Part shown: positions 33,672 to 41,876 of the stretch, one piece after another
Layout of the letters: each line of letters begins with the position of its first letter
How positions within the stretch are numbered: the first letter of the stretch is position 1
Origin: Bacteroidota bacterium
Lineage (GTDB): Bacteria; Bacteroidota; Bacteroidia; Chitinophagales; Chitinophagaceae
Reading direction: 5' to 3'
DNA: 64,000 bases
Assembly: GCA_016183765.1 (NCBI GenBank)
Contig: JACPEA010000011.1
Coordinates: 620,001-684,000, forward strand
Notes under the pieces: model-generated
Database searches by the model: none
The model's input: only the letters and a program-made list of their open reading frames with translations
What the model was told of the DNA's origin: nothing
Program-made: the position numbers and the translations under genes

Positions 33672-34129
33672 TGCAGATCGCTAAAATAACAGCCGGTTGT
33701 TTCGGTATCGGATACATCAGGGGCGGCGGAACCATTGCTGCACTGGTGACGGCATTGATCTGGTGGCGGGCAGCGGCAGCAGGTATAACCCGTGAAACGA
33801 TGATCGCTGCCACGGTAGCGATCATCGTTATTGGAATAGTAACGTCTCATATCGTGGAAAAGGATTGGGGCAAAGACAGCAGCAAAGTAGTGATCGATGA
33901 AGTGGCGGGTATGTGTGTAAGCCTGCTGCTGCTACCCACAGGCTGGGTATGGGTAACAGCGGCGCTGGTGCTGTTCCGTTTTTTTGACATTGTAAAACCA
34001 TGGTATATCCGCAAAACAGAATCTCTGCCAACAGGCTGGGGCGTAATGATGGATGACCTGCTGGCAGGTGTGTATACCAATGGTCTTTTACAGATTACAG
34101 CAGTACTGATTGCATGGCAACATTCGTAA
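33668..34129 (+). CDS. PgpA-like lipid phosphatase, probably phosphatidylinositol-phosphate phosphatase
   Basis: The 153-residue membrane protein has about four transmembrane helices and the PgpA family motifs KDSSKVVIDEVAGM and FRFFDIVKPWYIRKTE. PgpA normally dephosphorylates phosphatidylglycerophosphate. In the equivalent inositol-lipid cluster known from Bacteroides, the PgpA-like enzyme acts on phosphatidylinositol phosphate. Sitting between ino1 and the CDP-alcohol enzyme, that role is the better guess here. It overlaps ino1 by four bases and the gtrA-like gene by 16. Confidence 0.85.
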   Translation: MMQIAKITAGCFGIGYIRGGGTIAALVTALIWWRAAAAGITRETMIAATVAIIVIGIVTSHIVEKDWGKDSSKVVIDEVAGMCVSLLLLPTGWVWVTAALVLFRFFDIVKPWYIRKTESLPTGWGVMMDDLLAGVYTNGLLQITAVLIAWQHS

Positions 34130-34485
34130 AAGCACAGATGGCGTCTTTAACAGCAACACTGGTTGATTTTACGATGACCATTGTGCTGAAAGAAGCATTC
34201 CAATGCTGGTACCTGCTGGCAAGTGTGTTGGGTACGATCAGTGGGGGAGTGATCAATTTTACCATGAACCGCCGATGGGTGTTCAGGGCAAGAAGTAAAA
34301 AAGTACAACTACAGGCTATAAAATATATCATGGTCTGGATGGGTAACCTGTTACTGGTTTCGGCAGGCGTATTCCTGTTAACCAATTATGCCGGTTTCAG
34401 TTACGTGGTTTCAAAAGTTACCGTTTCTCTGGTTGTGGGTGTTTTTTATAATTATGTGCTGCAAAAGAGATTCGTGTTTAAATAA
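34114..34485 (+). CDS. GtrA-like four-helix membrane protein
   Basis: The 123-residue protein has four predicted transmembrane helices and the GtrA pattern (ATLVDFTMTIVLKE, GGVINFTMNRRWVF, then VSLVVGVFYNYVLQKRFVF). GtrA proteins are thought to help move lipid-linked sugars across the inner membrane. In this operon it could move an inositol lipid or its glycosylated form; that is inference from context. It overlaps the pgpA-like gene by 16 bases and ends 6 bp before the DUF5686 gene. Confidence 0.82.
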   Translation: MATFVKAQMASLTATLVDFTMTIVLKEAFQCWYLLASVLGTISGGVINFTMNRRWVFRARSKKVQLQAIKYIMVWMGNLLLVSAGVFLLTNYAGFSYVVSKVTVSLVVGVFYNYVLQKRFVFK

Positions 34486-34491
34486 AAGATA

Positions 34492-37041
34492 ATGACAAGT
34501 ATTAAGGTGAGAAGAGCAATTTTTTTATTAATGGTATTGTTTACAGGACTGGTACAGGCTTCTGCCCAGACAGTGGTGCAGGGTGTGGTTACCGATGCAA
34601 TAAGCAAACAACCTTTACAATACGTAAGCGTGGTGCTGAAAGGAGGCCGTGGTACGGTTACCGATAGCCTGGGACGTTATACCTTACGTTCTTCCGGTAC
34701 CATTGCAACGCTGCAGGTTACCTATGTGGGATATAAAACGGTATTGAAGGCAATCACACCGGGTGTTAGCCAGACCTTTAACTTTGAGATGGAAACAGAT
34801 CCCAAAGCCATTAACAATGTAACGGTAACCACCCGTAAAAGGGCGCCTTACCGTAACAAAGGCAATCCCGCCGTAGAGCTGATCAGGCGGGTGGTTGCCA
34901 ATAAACCACTGAACCGGCCGGAGAGTTACAATTTTGTACAATACGACCAGTACGAGAAACTGCAGGTATCCATCAGTAATATTTCCGATAAGCTCACCAA
35001 TTCCAAACTGCTCAAGAACTACAAGTTCCTCTTCGAGAACCGGGATACGACCAAGCTGGAGGGTAAGGCCCTGTTACCTGTTTACCTGGAGGAGACCCTT
35101 TCTAAAAAATATTTCCGCAAGAAACCTGAAAAGACAAAAACCATCATCACCGGTGAAAAACGCGTGAATTTTGGTGAATACATCGATAACAACGGGGTTA
35201 GCAGTTACCTGAACAGGTTGTATATGGATATCAATATCTACGATAATGATATTCCCCTGTTCACCTACCAGTTCCTGAGCCCGATCGCCGACCTGGCGCC
35301 TACTTTTTACATGTATTATATCAGGGATACCACGGTAGATGCCAGCGGACATAAACTGATCAAAGTGTATTTCACGCCGAGGAATACCAACGACCTGCTG
35401 TTCCGTGGTAATATGTGGATCACGCTGGACGGTAATTATTCTGTTCAGAAAATCAATATGTTCCTGAGCAAGAATGCGAACCTGAATTTTGTCCGTGAGC
35501 TGCACGTCGACCTGGATTTTGAAAAAAGCGAGGATAGCCGCTACCACCTGAGTCGTAGTAATATCATGGCGGATGCCAGTGTGACCAAAAACTCAGGTAC
35601 CGGATTTTTTGGAGAACGCACGGTATCCTACAGAAATTTCAAGATCAACCAGGCATTACCGGATAGTGTATATAACGGACCGGCTACCGTGAAACTGGAT
35701 AAGATAGACCAGCTTCCGGATGATTTCTGGAACAAAAGTCGTCACGATACACTTACACGCACTGAATCGAAAGTGTACAGCAATATCGACAGCCTGGAAA
35801 AAATGCCTTCCTTCCGCAGAACACTCGCCATTGCTACATTCCTGGTCGCAGGTTATACTTCCGTGGGGCCTTTTGAATTTGGTCCGGCAGCATCTTTTTA
35901 CAGCTTTAACCCGGTAGAAGGGTTCAAACTCCGTTTTGGCGGAAGGACCACTCCCAAATTCAGTAAACGCATTTATTTTGAAACCTATGGTGCCTATGGT
36001 TTTAAAGATGAAAGATGGAAAGGTTTCCTGAGCGCCACCTATTCGCTCAATAACAAATCCATCTATTCCTTCCCGCTCAATTTTGTACGGGTAAGTTACC
36101 AGCACGATACCAAGATACCCGGCCAGGAACTGCAGTTTGTGGCAGAAGACAACTTCCTGCTGTCGTTCAAAAGAGGAAAGAACGACAAGTGGTTATACAA
36201 TAGTAATTTTAAGCTGGATTATGTACACGAGTTAGACAATCACCTGTCATTCACCCTTGGTTTCAAGAACTGGAAACAGGAGCCGGCAGGGGCCATTATA
36301 TATAACAAGGAGGTGAACGGCAGCACTGTGAATGTGAATAAGCTGATCACTTCGGAATTCTCCGGTGAGATCCGCTGGGCGCCGAACGAACAGTTTTACC
36401 AGGGTAAAGTGTACCGTATCCCCATCATTAACAAATACCCCATTTTTACCCTGCGTTTTATTGCCGGTGTAAAGGGGGTCATGAACAGCGAATACAATTA
36501 CCAGAACATCAGCGCCCGCTTCGAGAAAAGGGCGTATATGTCGCAGCTGGGATATAGTGACCTCGTTCTCGAAGGAGGTTATATCTTTGGTAAAATTCCT
36601 TATCCCTTGATGACGGTACACAGGGCTAACCAGACCTATGCTTACCAGTTGAACTCGTATAACCTGATGAATTTCCAGGAATTTGTGAGCGACCGCTTTT
36701 TTGCGATCAATATCGACCATCACTTTAACGGGCTCTTCTTTAACCGTGTACCCTTGTTGAAAAAACTGAAACTGCGTGAAGTGGTTTCCTTCAAGATGCT
36801 GTATGGAGGTGTGCGGGATGAAAATAATCCGGCCAAAGACCCGTCGTTAATCAGGTATCCGTTGTTTGAAGGGTCACCTACCACTTTCTCGCTGGATAAG
36901 AAACCTTATATAGAGGGAAGTGTGGGTGTGGCAAACATATTCAAGCTGATTAGGGTTGACCTGGTAAAAAGGTTTAATTATCTTGAAAATCCATACGTGG
37001 CATCACTGGGCGTACGGGCAAGGTTTAAATTTGATTTTTAA
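34492..37041 (+). CDS. DUF5686 outer membrane protein with carboxypeptidase-like regulatory domain
   Basis: The 849-residue protein has a signal peptide (about 1-26, ending QASA). A carboxypeptidase-regulatory-like beta-sandwich follows (about 27-105: VVQGVVTDAISKQPLQYVSV), then the long DUF5686 region, which ends in beta-barrel-like strands and a terminal aromatic (VRARFKFDF). This points to an outer membrane location. The family is common in Bacteroidota and uncharacterised. Its place inside the inositol-lipid operon, 6 bp after the gtrA-like gene and 20 bp before the CDP-alcohol gene, suggests a role in placing or using these lipids at the outer membrane. Confidence 0.82.
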   Translation: MTSIKVRRAIFLLMVLFTGLVQASAQTVVQGVVTDAISKQPLQYVSVVLKGGRGTVTDSLGRYTLRSSGTIATLQVTYVGYKTVLKAITPGVSQTFNFEMETDPKAINNVTVTTRKRAPYRNKGNPAVELIRRVVANKPLNRPESYNFVQYDQYEKLQVSISNISDKLTNSKLLKNYKFLFENRDTTKLEGKALLPVYLEETLSKKYFRKKPEKTKTIITGEKRVNFGEYIDNNGVSSYLNRLYMDINIYDNDIPLFTYQFLSPIADLAPTFYMYYIRDTTVDASGHKLIKVYFTPRNTNDLLFRGNMWITLDGNYSVQKINMFLSKNANLNFVRELHVDLDFEKSEDSRYHLSRSNIMADASVTKNSGTGFFGERTVSYRNFKINQALPDSVYNGPATVKLDKIDQLPDDFWNKSRHDTLTRTESKVYSNIDSLEKMPSFRRTLAIATFLVAGYTSVGPFEFGPAASFYSFNPVEGFKLRFGGRTTPKFSKRIYFETYGAYGFKDERWKGFLSATYSLNNKSIYSFPLNFVRVSYQHDTKIPGQELQFVAEDNFLLSFKRGKNDKWLYNSNFKLDYVHELDNHLSFTLGFKNWKQEPAGAIIYNKEVNGSTVNVNKLITSEFSGEIRWAPNEQFYQGKVYRIPIINKYPIFTLRFIAGVKGVMNSEYNYQNISARFEKRAYMSQLGYSDLVLEGGYIFGKIPYPLMTVHRANQTYAYQLNSYNLMNFQEFVSDRFFAINIDHHFNGLFFNRVPLLKKLKLREVVSFKMLYGGVRDENNPAKDPSLIRYPLFEGSPTTFSLDKKPYIEGSVGVANIFKLIRVDLVKRFNYLENPYVASLGVRARFKFDF

Positions 37042-37061
37042 TTCAATAGTATAAACGGTTC

Positions 37062-38399
37062 ATGGAAAGGGTTCCATTCAGAGTTCGGGCACAAAAAGGG
37101 ATCTATGTAATAATAGACCCCTTTGTGAAATTGTTGATTAAGGCGGGGCTTACACCCAACGCAGTAACTACCATTGGCTTTATTTTAAATATCGGGGTGA
37201 CCGTGATCTTTATTTCGGGTGCGGAAGAAGGGCATCGCGGAGACCTCTCTTATGTTGGCTGGGCAGGTGCACTGATCCTCTTTGCAGGCCTGTTCGATAT
37301 GCTGGACGGCCAGGTGGCCAGGCTGGGCAACATGAGCTCTACTTTTGGTGCCCTCTACGATTCTGTACTGGACCGGTACAGCGAACTGGTCATGTTCTTT
37401 GGTATCTGTTATTACCTGGTGGGTCATCACTATTTTCTCAGTTCTATTTTTGCGTTCATTGCCATGATCGGCTCCATGATGGTGAGTTATACCCGCGCCC
37501 GCGCCGAAGGACTGGGCATTGAATGCAAGGATGGATTGATGCAAAGGCCGGAACGCGTGATCCTGATCGGAATCTCGGCCATTACCTGTGGTGTAACGGC
37601 TACCTATATTGGCGGCGATCATAAATGGTATGTGCCCGGTATTTCTTTTCATGTACTGGAAACCATGTCTATTTTCACCATACCCATTGCGCTGATGGCG
37701 GTACTCACCAATATTACCGCATTGAAACGGTTGACCGGCGCGCAGAAAACGCTTGACAGCAGGGATGAGGCCAAACGAAATGCCGGTCCCGGGATACCCG
37801 GGAACAAACTACTGACCGGGCTGGCTGTACTGGTGATGAGTGGTGTGGCATTTACAACAGTGCCCGACCAGGGCAGGAAACCTTCGGCAACATCGCATCC
37901 GGTATCTGCCAATACAGTGATAGAACCACAGGATACCTTCCCGGTTCCAACAGGTAATCCGCTGCAGCTGTTTTACCTGCAGCGTACTGCTAATACCAAT
38001 ACCATCGTTTGTGAACTGAATTACGACAAGTCGGGCAAACTCAACGAAGAATCGCCCGTACACGTTTTCTGGATACGATATCCTGAGGGTGGTATGCGTA
38101 AGGAACTGAATTATATCCAGCGCATATTTGCCTATGGCATCAGGTCGCAGCCCATCGGCAACGGGGCGTATAAGCTGAACTTTGTTTCTTACCGGAAACA
38201 GACATTTACGCTGATGCCTTCTCCCCAGGACAATAAATACCGGGTGTATGCAACCATTAACCAGAAACATGCACAGCTTACCCGGCTATTTGTAAAAGTG
38301 GACGGTGGTACTTTCTGGTCGCCCAATGTGGTATATATGGAGATGAAAGGGATCGATGTGACCACTGGAAAAGAAGTGGTGGAAAGGTTCAAACCCTGA
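37062..38399 (+). CDS. CDP-alcohol phosphotransferase (likely PI-phosphate synthase) fused to DUF4833
   Basis: In this 445-residue protein, residues 1 to about 235 form a six-helix CDP-alcohol phosphatidyltransferase. All eight motif positions are intact: Asp79, Asp82, Gly83, Ala86, Arg87, Gly96, Asp100 and Asp104. With inositol-1-phosphate made by the ino1 product, the likely reaction is CDP-diacylglycerol plus inositol-phosphate to phosphatidylinositol phosphate. After a seventh hydrophobic segment (about 248-265) comes a DUF4833-like soluble domain (about 300-445: LQLFYLQRTANTNTIVCELN), probably periplasmic. The stop overlaps the PAP2 start by one base. The fusion is unusual. Confidence 0.85.
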   Translation: MERVPFRVRAQKGIYVIIDPFVKLLIKAGLTPNAVTTIGFILNIGVTVIFISGAEEGHRGDLSYVGWAGALILFAGLFDMLDGQVARLGNMSSTFGALYDSVLDRYSELVMFFGICYYLVGHHYFLSSIFAFIAMIGSMMVSYTRARAEGLGIECKDGLMQRPERVILIGISAITCGVTATYIGGDHKWYVPGISFHVLETMSIFTIPIALMAVLTNITALKRLTGAQKTLDSRDEAKRNAGPGIPGNKLLTGLAVLVMSGVAFTTVPDQGRKPSATSHPVSANTVIEPQDTFPVPTGNPLQLFYLQRTANTNTIVCELNYDKSGKLNEESPVHVFWIRYPEGGMRKELNYIQRIFAYGIRSQPIGNGAYKLNFVSYRKQTFTLMPSPQDNKYRVYATINQKHAQLTRLFVKVDGGTFWSPNVVYMEMKGIDVTTGKEVVERFKP

Positions 38400-39346
38400 T
38401 GAATATGAATGTTGCAGAGAAGGAGGAGACTTCATTTTTTTCAACCCGCCAGTTTGTGATCGTTGCGGCTATCTCATTGCTGTACCTGTTGCTTTCTTAC
38501 ATACTGATCGGTTTTAAAACAGACCAGGTTTACCTGATGCTGCTCTTCAATGCCATGTATTTTACCTCGCGTATCACCCGCAAGTTCATCACCGGTTTTT
38601 CCATCTTCATCATTTTCTGGATCATCTTTGATTTCATGAAGGCCTTCCCGAACTACCTGTACCAGGATGTTCGTATAGAAAGCCTGTACAACACGGAGAA
38701 AGCCCTGTTTGGCATACCGCACGAGGGCCGCATCATAACACCGAATGAATTCTGGATCACACACAAGACCGCATTCCTGGATGTGCTTACCGGTATTTTT
38801 TATCTCTGCTGGGTGCCGGTGCCCCTGGCTTTTGCCGGGTACCTGTTTTTTAAGAACCGGCAGGCTTTTCTCTATTTCTCACTCACGTTCCTGTTTGTGA
38901 ACCTGATAGGTTTTGTGATCTATTACCTGTACCCCGCCGCACCACCCTGGTATGTGCAGCTGCATGGGTTCGACTTCCTGGCATCCACGCCGGGTAATAC
39001 GGGCGGACTGGAACGGTTCGACGCTTTTTTCGGGGTTACTATCTTCCATTCGCTCTACAGCAAAAGCTCCAATGTATTTGCGGCCATGCCATCGCTGCAT
39101 TCGTCCTATCCATTGATCGTTCTGTTCTATGGCATCAAATACCGCCTGGGCTGGATCAATCTTTTCTTTGGCATTGTGATGGTCGGTATCTGGTTTGCCG
39201 CAGTATATAACAGCCACCATTATGTATTGGATGTACTGGCGGGTATTGTTTGCGCTGTTACCGGTATCTACCTGTTTCAGTGGATCATCCAGCGTAGTGA
39301 ACTTGCACAAAGATTCATACAAATGTTTGTTAGGGCCATTGAGTAA
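38399..39346 (+). CDS. PAP2/AUR1-like enzyme, likely inositol phosphorylceramide synthase
   Basis: This 315-residue membrane protein has about six to eight helices. The phosphatase-type motifs are present: AAMPSLHSSYP (His234) and YNSHHYVLDVLAGI (His274, Asp278). The segment YPAAPPWYVQLHGF upstream matches the AUR1/inositolphosphotransferase branch of PAP2 rather than simple phosphatases. Such enzymes move the phosphoinositol head group from phosphatidylinositol to ceramide. Bacteroidota make sphingolipids, so this would be the last step of the pathway encoded by the operon. It is the last gene, overlapping the previous stop by one base. Confidence 0.83.
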   Translation: MNMNVAEKEETSFFSTRQFVIVAAISLLYLLLSYILIGFKTDQVYLMLLFNAMYFTSRITRKFITGFSIFIIFWIIFDFMKAFPNYLYQDVRIESLYNTEKALFGIPHEGRIITPNEFWITHKTAFLDVLTGIFYLCWVPVPLAFAGYLFFKNRQAFLYFSLTFLFVNLIGFVIYYLYPAAPPWYVQLHGFDFLASTPGNTGGLERFDAFFGVTIFHSLYSKSSNVFAAMPSLHSSYPLIVLFYGIKYRLGWINLFFGIVMVGIWFAAVYNSHHYVLDVLAGIVCAVTGIYLFQWIIQRSELAQRFIQMFVRAIE

Positions 39347-39403
39347 CCCTTTTGCAGGTGATACATAACGTTTCGTTTGTAATTATTTACGGATATTTGC
39401 CCA

Positions 39404-40639
39404 ATGGCAAGAATCAGACCGTTCAAAGCATTACGCCCGCAACCACAATTGGCTAAACAGGTTGCCAGCCGTCCCTACGATGTATTGAGTTCCGCAGAAG
39501 CGAAACAGGAGGCACAGGGTAACCACAGTTCCTTTTTACATATCACCAAAAGTGAGATCGATCTTCCGGATACGGTGGATGTACACGATGCCGCTGTATA
39601 CGAGCAGGCAAAAGAGAACCTGGCCGCTTTTATCCAGCGCGAGATCCTTTTCCGCGAGTCGAAAGCCTGTTATTATATCTACCAGCTGGTGATGAACGGC
39701 CGCGCACAAACGGGCCTGGTATGCGTGAGCAGTGTGGATGATTATGAGAACGGTATTATCAAGAAACATGAATTTACCCGGCCGGAAAAAGAGCAGGACC
39801 GTATTAACCATATCAAAACGTCCGGCGCGCAAACCGGTAATGTGTTCCTGGCATACCGTAACCACGATACCATTGATGCATTGATCGGCCAGTGGAAGGA
39901 GACCAAATCGCCGGCGTATGATTTTACGGCCGACGATGGCATACAACACACCATCTGGATCGTAAGCAGTGAGGATGTTGCAGAACAGATCACGTCTGTT
40001 TTTGAAAAAGAGATCCCCTGCACCTATATCGCGGATGGTCATCACCGCGCTGCTTCGGCGGCCAAAGTGCGTAAAGCCCTGGGTGATGCTGCCACAACAG
40101 GCGCTGATTATTTCCTCACCACCCTGTTCCCATCCAACCAGCTGTATATCATGGATTATAATCGGGTAGTGAAAGACCTGAATGGCTTAACACCAGCTTC
40201 TTTCCTGAGAACATTGGAAAAAGATTTTACGTTAGAACCTTTCAAAGGTGGTGAATATCGTCCGGAGACCCTGCACACGTTTGGTTTATACCTGGATAAG
40301 AACTGGTACAAGCTTACCGCCAAAACGGGAAGTTATACCACTGATCCCATAGGCGTCCTGGATGTGACGATCCTGTCTAACAACATACTTGATCCGATCC
40401 TGGGCATCAAAGACCAGCGTACCGACAAGCGCATCGATTTTGTGGGGGGGATACGCGGACTGGCAGAGCTGGAGAAAAGAGTGAACAGCGGAGAAATGGC
40501 AGCAGCTTTCAGCCTCTATCCCGTTACGATCGGACAGTTATTCGATATTGCAGACAGTGGTAATGTAATGCCGCCCAAAAGTACCTGGTTCGAGCCTAAA
40601 CTCAGGGACGGCCTGTTAACACATCTCATTTATGAATAA
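39404..40639 (+). CDS. DUF1015 family protein
   Basis: The 411-residue cytosolic protein begins ARIRPFKALRPQP and contains ASRPYDVLSSAEAKQEAQGN, KKHEFTRPEKEQDRINHIK and CTYIADGHHRAASAAKV, the typical DUF1015 segments. The family has a ParB/HTH-like relation in some classifications and is often found near serine biosynthesis genes (serA/serC) in Bacteroidota. Its function is not established. Here it follows the inositol-lipid operon by 57 bases and precedes a TPR gene. Confidence 0.85.
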   Translation: MARIRPFKALRPQPQLAKQVASRPYDVLSSAEAKQEAQGNHSSFLHITKSEIDLPDTVDVHDAAVYEQAKENLAAFIQREILFRESKACYYIYQLVMNGRAQTGLVCVSSVDDYENGIIKKHEFTRPEKEQDRINHIKTSGAQTGNVFLAYRNHDTIDALIGQWKETKSPAYDFTADDGIQHTIWIVSSEDVAEQITSVFEKEIPCTYIADGHHRAASAAKVRKALGDAATTGADYFLTTLFPSNQLYIMDYNRVVKDLNGLTPASFLRTLEKDFTLEPFKGGEYRPETLHTFGLYLDKNWYKLTAKTGSYTTDPIGVLDVTILSNNILDPILGIKDQRTDKRIDFVGGIRGLAELEKRVNSGEMAAAFSLYPVTIGQLFDIADSGNVMPPKSTWFEPKLRDGLLTHLIYE

Positions 40640-40684
40640 CCGCGGCATGTGTTTTGCAACACAACCCTGTTTAAATACAAGCTC

Positions 40685-41704
40685 ATGAAATATGTATTCC
40701 TTTCATTGCTGGTAATTGCCCTGGCAGGTTCGGCGAAAGCACAGGAACAAACGGCCAGGTTATTACAGGAAACTGCCCGTACCCTGGTACAGAAGGGCGA
40801 TTACGACAATGCCGCCGTAGTACTGGAACGCGCCAAACAGCAGGAACCTGATAATATCGACATCCTGCGCGATCTCTGTTTTGCTTATTATCTCAAAAGG
40901 GATTTCAGTAAAGCCATCGAAACAGGGAAAGATCTGGTAGAAAAGCCCAATGCTGACCAGCAGAGTTTCCAGGTGCTGGGACTTTCGTATAAAGCCATTG
41001 CATCGTATAAGGAATGTGCTAAACTGTACCGTACGGCGCTGCGAAAATTCCCGAACAGTGGGGTTATTTATAACGAATATGCTGAATTGTTTGCACTGGA
41101 GAACGACCTGGACGAAGCCATCGTACAATGGGAGAAAGGGATAGAAGTAGATCCTAACTACAGCAGCAATTATTATAATGCCACGATGTATCATACCCGC
41201 AAGGGAAACCGGATACGTGCGGTACTATACGGCGAAATCTTCCTGAACCTGGAAAGTTATTCGGCCCGCACAGAAGAGATCAAAACACAACTGTACAACA
41301 GTTGGAGAAGTATATTGACACCAGGCGCCATTCAGCAACAGAAAGACCAGAAAATGGCTTCTGCATTTGAAAAAACTGTACTGGACATCGTGGCCAAAGC
41401 GGCCGGCGGGTCACCATTGGCCGTAACCGCCGATGCTTTAACGGCCATTCGCACAAAATTTGTGGTTGAGTGGGCCGCTACCCAGCAAAAAAACTACCCC
41501 TTCCAATTATTTGCCAACCAGCAATACCTGATCAGCCAGGGTCTGTTCGAAGCGTACACTTACTGGCTCTTTGCACCATCGCTGGGAGTTGATGCCTGCC
41601 AGGCATGGCAGAAAGCGCATCCAAAGGAAACGGCCGGATTCAGCGTTTACCAGCAAAGCAGGGTTTTTAAAGCCCCTCCCGGTCAATATTATTTTTCACG
41701 TTAA
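40685..41704 (+). CDS. Secreted TPR-repeat protein
   Basis: The protein has 339 residues and a signal peptide (MKYVFLSLLVIALAGSAKAQ) from the ATG at 40685; the frame upstream lacks a signal and was left out. About four tetratricopeptide repeats follow (KGDYDNAAVVLERAKQQEPD, KRDFSKAIETGKDLVEKP and so on). The C-terminal half (about 220-339) is helical and not recognised. It is probably periplasmic and acts as a protein-binding scaffold. A terminator-like hairpin lies just after its stop. Confidence 0.75.
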   Translation: MKYVFLSLLVIALAGSAKAQEQTARLLQETARTLVQKGDYDNAAVVLERAKQQEPDNIDILRDLCFAYYLKRDFSKAIETGKDLVEKPNADQQSFQVLGLSYKAIASYKECAKLYRTALRKFPNSGVIYNEYAELFALENDLDEAIVQWEKGIEVDPNYSSNYYNATMYHTRKGNRIRAVLYGEIFLNLESYSARTEEIKTQLYNSWRSILTPGAIQQQKDQKMASAFEKTVLDIVAKAAGGSPLAVTADALTAIRTKFVVEWAATQQKNYPFQLFANQQYLISQGLFEAYTYWLFAPSLGVDACQAWQKAHPKETAGFSVYQQSRVFKAPPGQYYFSR

Positions 41705-41714
41705 TATCTTACTG

Positions 41715-41748
41715 CTATAAAGGCCGGTGTAAAGAACATCGGCTTTTT
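41715..41748 (+). terminator. Terminator-like hairpin after the TPR gene
   Basis: AAAGGCCGGTGT and ACATCGGCTTTTTT form an imperfect stem with a short loop, followed by a T-run. It lies about 15 bases after the stop codon. Confidence 0.55.
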
Positions 41749-41876
41749 TATTTGTGCTTATTTGCCTAATTTGACTTCCTGAAACGGCCGCCACATAAAG
41801 TCGGCAGGCAGTATCCGGTCCTGCTGATAGAAACCAGGACGAAATACTGATTTGTTTGAACGAATAACGATTGCAC

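Noticed and set aside
33668..34129. Naming the pgpA-like gene as a plain phosphatidylglycerophosphatase
   Set aside because: The motifs fit PgpA, but the operon context favours phosphatidylinositol phosphate as substrate, so no gene symbol was given.
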